Assembly: GCA_038501625.1 (NCBI GenBank)
Contig: JAZAYU010000916.1
Location: forward strand, 1 to 64,000
Reading direction: 5' to 3'
DNA from: Corbicula japonica
Taxonomy: Eukaryota > Mollusca > Bivalvia > Venerida > Cyrenidae
Length of the DNA: 64,000 nucleotides
The notes under the pieces were generated by a model. The model worked only from the letters and a program-made list of their open reading frames with translations, did no database searches and was not told the DNA's origin. Position numbers and translations under genes: made by a program. Each line of letters begins with the position of its first letter. Within the stretch, counting starts at the first letter, position 1. This document shows, piece after piece, positions 23,701 through 35,700 of this stretch.

Positions 23701-26700
23701 CTACTGTAAAACGCATTAATTTCGCAAGGTCAAAATTTCTCGATTTGGTAAAATATCAGCTAGTTTCTTTATTCGCGTATTTATGAATTCGAGACGTTGT
23801 CAGTTCTTTTTTAAATTGCATAGTTTTGGATAAACTTATTTTCGGATATATGGAAACTAATATTTTCGCGGAATTTATGTATTCGTGAGGTAAGCAATTC
23901 GCGAATATTAGCGAAAATAAAACTAACGCGAATAAAACCAGTTTTACAGTATTCCTAACGAAGTTACAGCCTGGACAAGAGAATTCTATTTTTAGTAACA
24001 GTGACCTTGACCTACAGGCATGGGCATGGTACGCGATACGCCGTCATGTCATGGTGAACATTTGTGTCCAGTTATTTTGAAATCCCTCCATTTATAATGA
24101 AGTTACAGCCCGGACAAGAAAATTCTATTTTTAGTAACAGTGACCTTGGACCTTCAGGCTTGGGTATTGTGCGGACACACTGCCTTGTCATAGTGAACAT
24201 TTGTGCAAAGTTATTTTGAAATCCCTCACTTCATAACAAAGTAACAGCCCGGAAAAGAGAATTCTATTTTTAGTAACAGTGACCTTTGACCTACAGGCAT
24301 GGGCATGGTGCGGGACACATCGCCCTGTCATTGTGAACATTTGTGTCAAGTTATTTTGAAATCCGTATATTCATAACGAAGTTACAGCCTGGATAAGAAA
24401 ATTCTATTTTTAGTAACAGTGACCTTGAATCTACAGGCATGGGTATTGTGCAGACACACCGCCTTATCATGGTGAACATTTGTGCCAAGTTATTTTGAAA
24501 TCCCTCCATTCATAACGAAGTAACAGCCCGGACAAGAAATTCTATTTTTAGTAACAGTGACCTTGACCTTGGACCTACAGGCTTGGGCATGTATGTGACA
24601 CACTGCTTGATATGGTGAATAATTATACCAAGATATTTAAAAATCCAATAAGAAATAACAAAGTTACAGATGGGAGACAATTTTGCAAGAAAATTCTATT
24701 TTAAGTAACAGTGACCTTGACCTTGGACCTACAGGCATGGGTATTGTACACGACACACCGCCTTGTCATGGTGAACATTTGTGCCAAGTTATTTTGAAGT
24801 CCCTCCATTCATAACGAAGTTAAGGGCCAAGTGTATATTTTGCTTAACACAAAATGTAAGTGAAAAAGGGGCATAATTTGAAAAATACTGGAAGCAGGAT
24901 TATGGGTCTTGTTGGTTATGATGTAGATTTTGATGGTGAAAATATAATTCAAGTTTCAAGGCAATATCTCAAGTAGTTTCAAAGTTATGGGCAAAATGCA
25001 TATTTTGCTTAACAAAAAATATAAGAAAAAAGAGGCATAACTTGAAATATATTGACAGCAGAGTTATGGGTCTTGTTGGTAATGATGAAGAATTTGATGG
25101 TGAATATGTATTCCAAGTTTCAAGTTGATATCTCAAGTAGTTTATAAGTTATGGACCAAAGTGCATATTTTCCTTAACGCAAAATTTAAGTGAAAAAGAG
25201 GCATAACTTGAAAAATATTTGTAGCAGAGTTATGGGTGTTGTTGGTAATGATGTAGAATTCGATGGTGAATATATATTCCAAGTTTCAAGTTGATATCAT
25301 AAGTAGTTTTCAAGTTATGGACCAAAGTGCATTTTTTGTTTAACGCATTTGTTTAATGGACGCCGACGCCGACACCGGGGCATGTAGGATAGCTCCCCTT
25401 TTCTTCGAATAGTCGAGCTAAAAATGATCATGGTGATTTATATTTAATTTAATATTTTCAATTTTAAGACAGTTAAATCGGTCTTCAATGATAAATAATA
25501 TATATTTTTTATCTTCTAACATCTATTTAACTAGACAGCTAATAAAATTTAAATTTATAATATATGTTTTAATCTTTTAGACTTGCCAGCTTTTTAAAAT
25601 TACCAACAGAAATTTGTCAAAGTTATTTAATTTGTTAATTGCATAGGAAGCGTTTCTTGATGTTACGGCTTTACTGTGTTGGCATAGCATTTTATTTACA
25701 TACTTTTGATACTTGCCCATATTTAAATCGGCTAGCCAAAACAGCATTATCGATAAATTGATAATGTTGTACAGCTTGATTCATAACCCTCTTAAACTAA
25801 AACCCAGCTAACAAGAGTTGTCAGAGGAGACAGCGCGCTCGACTATTCAAATCATTTGAAACAAATGCAAATTGAAGATGAAAACAATAACAACTATGAC
25901 CATACATTCATGTGCAATCAGGAAAAATATTAACAAGTGAATGGTAAGAGAGAAATTCATTTCAAATAACAGAAATAATTCCTTAATGTACCATAAATAT
26001 TAAACTGAATAGGGGAATAACTATGAAATATTTCTGAATTTGTTAGAAAACTTGTTAGTAATTTTTTATTAGAGACATTTACTTTTAGTTCAATATCAAT
26101 CACTTCAGTAATGTTACAGAAAAAGAACTGAAATGAAAATATAATGGAAGTTTGAAGTTGATACCTTAAGTATTTGCAAAGTTATCGGTTAAGTGCACTT
26201 AAGTGAAAATATAAGTGAAAAAAGAACAGTGGAAAAAGGGGCATAACTTGTAGAGTAATTGTATTACAGTTATGGATCTTGTTGGTAATGATGTAGATTT
26301 TGATGGTGAAAAAATATTCAAAGTTTCAATGAAATATCGAATAGTTGAGGTAAAATCTAAATGCAAAGGGGCATAACTTACAGAAATATTTCCAATAGGG
26401 TTATGGATCTTGTTGATAATGATTTAGAAACTGATGACAAACATATAATCCAAGTTTCAAAGTAATATCTCCTGTTGTTTCAAAATTATGGGATGATTGC
26501 ATAAGTGAAAAAGGGGCATAACTTGAAAAATATTGGTAGCAGAGTTATTGGTGTTGTTGATAATGACCTAGATTTTGATGGTGAATATATTTCCCAGGTT
26601 TCAAGGTGATAGCTCAAGTAGTTTTAAAGTTAAGGGCCAAGTGCATATTTTGCTGAACACAAAATTTAAGTGAAAGGGGGCATAATTTGAAAAATAAAGG

Positions 26701-29700
26701 AAGCAGGGTTATGGGTCTTGTTGGTAATGATGTAGATTTTGATGGTGAAAATTTATTTCACGTTTCAAGGCAATATCTCAAGTAGTTTTAAAAATTTGGG
26801 CAAAATGCATTTTGCTTAACACAAAATATAAGAAAAAAGGGGCATAACTTGAAATATATTGACAGCAGAGTTATGGGTCTTGTTGGTAATGATGAAGAAT
26901 TTGATGGTGAATATATATTCCATGTTTGAAGTTGATATCTCAAGCAGTTTATAAGTTATGGACCAAAGTGCATATTTTCCTAAACGCAAAATTTAAGTGA
27001 AAAATGAGCATTACTTGAAAAATATTTGTAGAAGAGTTATGGGTGTTGTTGGTAACGATGTAGAATTTGATGGTGAATAGATATTTCAATTTTCGAGTTT
27101 ATATCATAAGTAGTTTTCAAGTTATGGACCAAAGTGCATTTTTTGTGTAACGGCCGCTGACGCCGACACCCGGACGAGTAGGATAGCTCCCCTATTCTTC
27201 GAATAGTTGAGCTAAAAATCTACACCTGTAATTCATCGTCAGTTGCATGGCAGTTTTATCGCATTCGAATGCCATCCAATGCAGCATGCTTTATTTGATG
27301 AAATTTTAACAAATGAAAAACTTACAAAAATGACATGAATGTGGCATTGACCGTTAAACTTATAAATTTAGATCTAATTTTAAACAAGAGGGCCATGATG
27401 GCCCTGAATCGCTCACCTGAGTATGTTTTTCATGAAGCAACACTGCCTTGCTATGAAATGTTGGCACAATTAGAGTTTCATCCTCGATCACAGACACCTG
27501 TGTAGCAATCCCAAGCTGTTTTTGATATAAGCTACCCATACAACAAGTTTGAAGTCAAGAGGCCAAAGCAAACTCAAGTTATTAAGTGAAAATTGAATTT
27601 CTATTTTTAGCTACAGTGGCCGTGACTTTGACCACAGACATCTAGGTAGCAATCCCAAGCTGCCCGTTGATATAAAATACCCATATACCAAGTTTGGAGT
27701 AAATAGGCCAAAACAAACTCAAGTTATTAAGCAGAAACTGAATTTCTATTTTGATCAATAGTGACCTTGACCTTGATCACAGACACCTGGGTAGTAATCC
27801 AAAGCTGCTTCTTAGTATAAGCTACCTATACACCAAGTTTGGAGTCAATATGCCAAAGCAAACTTAAGTTATTGAGTGGAAACTGAATTTCTATTTTTAG
27901 CAAAAGTGAACTTGACCTTGATCACAGACATCTGGGTAGCAAACCCAAGCTGCCTTTTGATATAAGCTTACCATATACCTAGTTTGGAGTCAATTGGCCA
28001 AAGCGAACTCAAGTTATTAAGTGGAAACTGAATTTCTATTTTTAGCAACAGTGACCTTGACCTTGATCACAGACACCTGGGTAGCAATCCCAAGCTGCTT
28101 CTTGAAATTAGCTACCCATACACCAATTTTGGAGTCAACAGGCCAAAGCAAACTCAAGTTATTGAGTGGAAATGGAATTTCTATTTTTAGCAACAGTGAC
28201 CTTGACCTTGATCACAAACATCTGGGTAGCAATCCCAAGCTACCTCTTCATATAAGCTACCCCACAGACCAAGTTTGGAGTCAATAGGCCAAAGCAAACT
28301 CAAGTTTTTAGCAACAGTGACCTTGACCTTCACTCTATGGTCATGATTTGTACAACTTTTGCAGACATTAGTGCCAGGATGCTCCAGGACAAATTTGGTT
28401 AAAATCCGTCCAGTGGTTTCAGAGATGTTGTTTAAAGGAAATTGTTGACGGACGACGGACAAAGACCGGTCACAATAGCTCACCATGAGCCTAAAGCTCA
28501 GGTGAGCTAAAAAGATATAAGACTTAACAATAGTCTTATACATGTCATCAAACAATTGTAAATAATTATGCATTATATTGACATTAGAAAAAATTATATA
28601 GGCGTAAAATGTTCTATGTTTTAAGAAAACACACTTGTTTCTTCAGATTTCTGTGGCTACATTTTGTGACGGATTGCTGTAAAAAATTATATTTGTACAT
28701 TGAGTGCTAGAATAAATTAATCTAAGATTAAAATGACTGGACAATGTTTTTGATGATGTTGCCTATACGCCTTTCCAATAAACAGTTTCGCAGTCCTGTA
28801 CGAGTTAACCTCCAAGACCGGAAATCAATCCAAAACGAGGCTCCGCGGGAAAGCTGAAGGTTCGGACTATGGCTCAAGCACATAATAGCTAACATTATCC
28901 ACTATATTGCAGGTCTTCATTCGTCGCGGCGGTAAAAAAATAAGTTGCTGGTCTGTTATTCTAGCCAGACATTTTTTATTTTCACTATTTGATAAATTTT
29001 TAGATGTTTAATGTTTTAAGAACATGTACCATTCTTGTTGATAGTAGGCAGTATGAAACGCAATGTGGACCAACTTAAGCATTAATTTTACGAATTTCTG
29101 TGCAACATTTTCATCTTTTCTGCTAAAAATAATATTTTACTGGTGTGAAAGTTCTAAATTGCTAAGACTGGTAATGCACTATAATCCGGAAATTGTGATA
29201 CGGCAACATCTGGTGATCTGTAGACATATAAAATAACAATCTAAATTTGTTGATGCTTACACATGTGAACAACAGAATTGTCCTAATAATTTATGGGGTT
29301 TATGTTCAATTAATAAATAATTTGATTTTTTTAAATGTTACATATACTTCACAACCAAATATGATTGATTCTGTCTTGAAATAAAAAAGGATCGGTAATC
29401 TGATTGTTTGTTGTAGAAGTATCATTCGTAGAATAAAATTCAAGGATTCAGATTCTGGCTTCCAATAAAGATGGGAATATTTATATTACAATTATGGTTG
29501 CATATCCAATTTAGATTACTTAGGTTTGACAGTTTGTAATTTTGGCGTAAAAGCACAAACGCTTAATTAAACATAAAAAAATGTTTTGCCAAGATTTGTT
29601 TCTTATTGACGACTTTTGTTTCTATTACGTGTTGTAATGTGGATTAAGAATTCATATTATTGCTAAATGCAATACATTTGCTGACACATCCAGTATTTAA

Positions 29701-32700
29701 AGGAGTCCGATATAACTAATAATTTGGAGGTGTAGATACCTGCTAGCATAATTATAGTAATTACACGCTCTCTATTGGTCAAAGATATCTGCCCCTTTAA
29801 GTAATTGACAGGTGACCCCTTGTGTGCGACAATTTGAAATTTTTATGGCATGACGCCTTCAAAATCAATCACCGCCAACATATTCATAACATGATGTCAG
29901 TAGTTGATTAGACACGCTAATCCGGAAACGAGACTTAATTTAGCCGTGGAGAGAGCACCTAACTGTTAGTTTAAGTTGTTCATTTAGTGTTTAACGTGGC
30001 AAATAATGACTTGACACTTTTAGTCAAAGAAACTTGGTTGTTTTATACATGTAAATTATTATCAAAAATATCATGACGCTGATGTACTATTACTAATTAA
30101 ACAAGAAAATATGTTTGTCAAAAAAGAATTTTATGATAAAAAAGAAAGTTGTAGGTACACACCCCCTATTACATTAATACAGCGAGCAATCATTTTTCCC
30201 GTAGAGCAGTCACGTGACTGAACAGGGAAGGTAATCCAAAAATTCATCGAATTATTGGAAAGGCCTACAATAGTGTTGGTAGTTCCACTAATTACAATAA
30301 CTGGTCAAGGTATCATAGTTGGACAGTCTTTGATCTGGTTCTTCTCTGCTTCTGTTTTAGATTAAAGCCATGTTGGTCTCAAAATCTACCCTCTCTGTGG
30401 ATGTTTGAAAAACATCTCCAATATTCAGGGCTTTTTTGCCTTCTTTATGAGGGCCTGTTTAAAGGCATCTTGTTTTAAGCTGGGGCAGATATAACAAGAT
30501 CTGAAAAGTATATCTCTCCACAGGAACCCGAGTTTCTTTCAAAAATCACCCCGATCCCACATATATGACATTTGACTCTATATACATACAGACTTCCCGA
30601 AAGTTGTAAAAAAGTGTCAGACATGTGGTCAGACAAGATGCGAAAATCTGTCTGACCGAAACAAATTCTGTCTGACTGAAACATTTAACACATTAAATAA
30701 GCAAAACACAGTATTAAGGGTGTTTTTTTTTTCAGTGGTTCGAATTGTCATTATGACGAATACGTAAAATATTTCATTCGGATATCCTCACTCATTTCCC
30801 TCGGACAAGTCTCGAATCAAAACAGCGAGTAAAATTGTAATTTAGCGAGTAAAATTGGAACATGCAGATCAAATTTTTGCCAGACACTCGGTCCTACAAC
30901 ATTGGAAATCACATCAGACCAGTCCAAATTTTACCGGACAGGTCCGACTTCAGGAAGTAGTATTTTTGAAATATGAAAACAAGAGCCGTCAGAGACGGGT
31001 TATGCTCCCCAACGCCGCTTTGTCACAAATACTTTTTTGTTAGAACAGGAAGAATTTGTAAGAAAGATATTGTATTTGAAAGTTTCCTTTACGATTCAAA
31101 CAGAAAGCATTTTACAATATTGTACAAAAATAAGACAAAAAAAAATGAGAAATTTCAAAGGGCACTAACTCAAAAATGAATAAAGCAAGAGTTATGGTTC
31201 TTGTGCATTGCACTGCTCCGCATTGAGATCATTCTACTTATGAAGTTTCAAGTTCAGAAACTTTTATACTTTGTGAGATATGCACCAGATAAAACTAAGT
31301 AAGAGAAATTTCAAAGGGAAATAAATAAAAAATCAATAAAGCAAGATTTATGGTTCTTATGCACTGCACTGCTCCTCATTGAGATCTATCTACTTATGAA
31401 GTTTCAACTTCCTAACTCTTATACTTTGTGAGATATGCCCCGGACAAAAAGTAAGTATGGTAAATTTCAAAGGGCATTAACTCTATAATGAATAAAGCAA
31501 GAGTTATGGTTCTTGTGTGCTGCACTGCTCCTCAACGAATTCATTCTACTTATGAAGTTTCAAGTTCATAACTCTTATACTTTGTGTGATATGCCCTGGA
31601 CAAAAAATAAGTAAGAGAAATTTCAAAGGGCAATAAATCAAAAATCAATAAAAGCAAGAGTTATGGTTCTTATGCACTGCACTGCTCATCATTGAGATCT
31701 ATCTACTTATGAAGTTTCAACTTCATAACTCTTATACTTTGTGAGATATGCCCCGGACAAAAAGGAAGTATGAAAAATTTCAAAGGGCAATAACTCAAAA
31801 ATGAATAAAGCAAGAGTTATGGTTCTTGTGCACTGCACTGCTCCTCCCTGAGATCTATCTAGTTATGAAGGTTCAACTTCATAACTCTTATACTTTGTGA
31901 GATATGCCCCAGACAAAAAGTAAGTATGAGAAATTTCAAAGGGCAATAACTCAAAAATGAATAAAGCAAGAGTTATGGTTCTTATGCACTGCACTGCTCC
32001 TCATTGAGATCTATCTACTTATGAAGTTTCAACTTCATAACTCTTATACTTTGTGAGATATGCCCCGGACAAAAAGTAAGTATGAGAAATTTCAAAGGGC
32101 AATAACTCAAAAATGAATAAAGCAAGAGTTATGGTTCTTGTGCACTGCACTGCTCCTCATTGAGATCTATCTACTTATGAAGTTTCAACTTCATAACTCT
32201 TAGACTTTGGGAGATATGCCCCGGACAAAAAGTAAGTATGAGAAATTTCAAAGGGCAATAACTCAAAAATGAATAAAGCAAGAGTTATAGTTCTTGTGCA
32301 CTGCACTGCTCCTCAACGAGATCTAACTACCTATGAAGTTTAGTCTTGATACCTCTCATAGTTTTTGTGTAATTGTCCGGACAATATTATGACGGACGGA
32401 CGGACGGACGAACGAACGGACGAACAAAAAGTAAGTTTGAGAAATTTCAAAGGGCAATAACTCAAAAATGAATAAAGCAAGAGTTATGGTTCTTGTGCAC
32501 TGCACTGCTCCTCATTGAGATCTATCTACTTATGAAGTTTCAACTTCATAACTCTTATACTTTGTGAGATATGCCCCGGACAAAAAGTAAGTATGAGAAA
32601 TTTCAAAGGGCAATAACTCAAAAATGAATAAAGCAAGAGTTATGGTTCTTGTGCACTGCACTGCTCCTCATTGAGATCTATCTACTTATGAAGTTTCAAC

Positions 32701-35700
32701 TTCATAACTCTTAGACTTTGGGAGATATGCCCCGGACAAAAAGTAAGTATGAGAAATTTCAAAGGGCAATAACTCAAAAATGAATAAAGCAAGAGTTATA
32801 GTTTTTGTGCACTGCACTGCTCCTCAACGAGATCTAACTACCTATGAAGTTTAGTCTTGATACCTCTCATAGTTTTTGTGTAATTGTCCGGACAATATTA
32901 TGACGGACGGACGGACGAACGAACGGACGAACGGGACGGACGGACGGACAAAGCGACAACTATATGCTCCCCCGAATTTCGGGGGGGAGCATAATAACAT
33001 GATACTACTGTATTATTGTATAATTATATATTAATGTTTGGTTATAAAGATTTTAAATGTGTTCAATGTGTTATTAATTCGTTTCTATAAATAGGAATGT
33101 AAAAATAGCATGCGGGAAAACCAGAAAGCTGGTTTTTCCGTAGGTTGCACTAAAGTAAAACCCAAATCCCATTATGGCGATTGTAAATTGTCAATCTCAG
33201 ATGTCAAATAAATATGCGTTCTATCATCTTGTTTGCAAACGAACCACATTAACCTATGAATGTGTATGTTTTATCTTTGTAAAATCAACAACAAATATGC
33301 TTGTTGAACATGACTGCATTCTGACCTTTGTGGTCCTATTTGAAACGAGGACTCTGGGTATCGCATGAATGTTGCAACAATGTTATTAATAGATCGCTAA
33401 AATAAAAAAATATAGGCGTGAAGTCATTACTCCTTTTTTAAAAGCCATACAATTCACCGATATAGTAAATTTTAACTGCATTTTTGTGGTTTTAATACAA
33501 TCAGAAAGAACATAGCATTTTCACCGCATTTGCAAACAGAAACCGGAAATAGAGTTTTTCAGAATTCCCATTCGCCCCGGTGTAGAACTAAGTGACGGGC
33601 CGGTGGTCAATAGTGGTCATTACTGGTCAATAGTGGTCATTACTGGTCAATTCAATTTTATTCACAACCAAACTGTCCAAAATGTTCTTAGAATCATTTA
33701 AAATCCTTTAGGCCCTTACAATAGCCCCTGTAAGGGCCTAAATGGTACTTCATGTATGGTTTATTTTTGGATAAGCCTTAAATGAACACAACTTCTTAAT
33801 TTGTATGTTCCTATGTTCAATAAGCAAAAGAAATGTATTTTCCGACGGTTAAGCAAAGCAAAGTAGGTTGAAAATAATATTAATTTCCTTTGATTGGGTA
33901 AGATCTTTTGAATGTACCAATCAAAAGGTGTTGTTTTCATTGGTTTAATGCACGAGTTCTCATGTGTATTGTTTGGAAAATATATGGTCATTCAGCTTTG
34001 GGCATTCAATGCTTACAGACACATTTTCTTAAGTACATGGAAACTTTATGGTAAATATAAACAGCATGACATAATATGATAAGTAACAGACTGAAATCAA
34101 TAAATGTAGTATGCTAAAAGTTTCAAGTTATATAATGTTTGTTATTTTTTATGCAATTTATGTAATGGATTCGTTAAAGAACATTCTGTAAGCTTTGCCC
34201 AAGTGCTCAGTACAATACGTACTTTATATATAACAGTATGACTTGGTTGTTTACTTGCAAAGATCTGTGAGGTCAAAGGAAGTGCAATCACCCCTCAGGC
34301 TCCTGACCATCAATTGTCAAACACAAGTGTTAACAGGCAGGTGTGTAACACCTACTTTATGGTTATTGGATAATCCTTAAATAAACACATAGGCATCTTA
34401 ATTGACATGTTCCCAAGTTCAATAAACAATAGAAGTGTGACACAACACCCCTCCATCTCCAGACCATCCATTGTCATACACAAGTGTTAGTTGGCAAGAG
34501 TGTAACACCTACTGCTGGTGCAAATTGCCTTTGCTTTAAATAAAAAAAATTCAAGTTACTGAATCATTCTTTGCTGAAAGTTGATAAAACACTAACATTA
34601 AAAGAATTCTTACTTTGTCTAAAAACTCACCAGAATAAAGCCAAAAGACCCTGTTTGGGGATTTTATGATCTCAGTTACTGAGGGAAATAAGACAATTTC
34701 TAAGTGCAAAGCATGTTCAAGTGAAGTTAGTTCTAAAGCAACTTATGTAGAAATTCAATAAAAGTTTGTTTTCTTCCTTTCTTTTATGAAAATTTTGAAA
34801 AAAAAGTTCAATTGACCAGTATTGACCACTATTAACCACTTGGGGAGTATTGACCGGGACGGTTTTAACCGGTTAAAACCGCCGGTTTAAACCAGGGACG
34901 GTCGATTGGTGCCAACCCTGCACGCTATGGAATTGACGAAAAAATAAAGAACGAAACAAACATTTGATAACCCGTCCAGAATGACTATTATTAAGGTGAT
35001 ATGATTGCTAATAATAGATTTTCATTTTGTTCAAATGTTTGACCAGCGAAAACTCCATGTCAATGCTGCAGCTGGAAAATTCTTATAACGGGTAAGTGGG
35101 TGGAGTACGAATCTGTTGCATTCTTTGTGTTTATTAAATATGTATCAGTGTTTCTAAAATTTCAAATTCCCAATCGGACATTGGCGCCAAAATTGACTAT
35201 TCCCGACTTCCAGTTTGCACGAAAACGACTTCTGGTCCCCGTGTTCAGCATGTTTAACTCTCCCGACCCCCAGTTCATTCCTCCCTTACAACATAATTTC
35301 TTGTTGGCGATATCCTACAACCTTCCAACAGATTAATTTCATGATTTTCGGGCTGTAGACGGAAAAATTCTTTGATCGATTTATTAGAGCGGCACGCGAT
35401 GTTTGAAGTTTAAGGTGCCTTTGTTGTAATACACAAGCATCCCATGCATTGAAAACGTGACGCAACAGTTCAAAAAAGTAATCTACAGCAGTGTTCATTG
35501 CGATTGTGAAGTGGATTTTTTTTTGTTCATTGAACATGTATTAACTCTCGGAATTACGGGAGGCAAGTATTCGCTTTACGTAAATATACATCGATTATGT
35601 CATGAATGTGGTAATTCTTGAATCTACAAGAACTTACATGAGTCTGCGTATGCAACATTTATTTCCGAGTTGGAAATAAATGTTGCGTATGTATATTTTT

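Larger units (their letters stand above)
22604..25420 (+). mobile_element. Composite element with second composite element merged inside
   Basis: Opens AACAAGAG, a CTGTC/GACAG hairpin and TGCTCGACTATTCGAA; ends (GCCGAC)n and TTCTTCGAATAGTCGAGCTA. Flanking parts of the core use about 170-bp units (GGGGCATAACTTGAAA, GTCTTGTTGGTAATGATG, AGTTATGGACCAAAGTGCAT). From 23014 to 24822 it switches to a different element. Its first 400 bp are nearly identical to 25810-26210. It is in intron 1. Confidence 0.8.

Noticed and set aside
28187..28573. 128-residue minus-strand frame
   Set aside because: Lies across the core units and 3' end of the composite element at 27383-28510; no domain.
30978..32996. Regularly spaced repeats considered as a CRISPR-like array
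   Set aside because: The 156-bp units are contiguous tandem repeats without variable spacers, in a eukaryotic intron, with transposon-style ends.
35058..35094. Possible small plus-strand first exon (ATG ... AACGG followed by GTAAGT)
   Set aside because: A good donor alone; only about a dozen residues, no downstream partner exon and it is antisense in tetraspanin intron 1.
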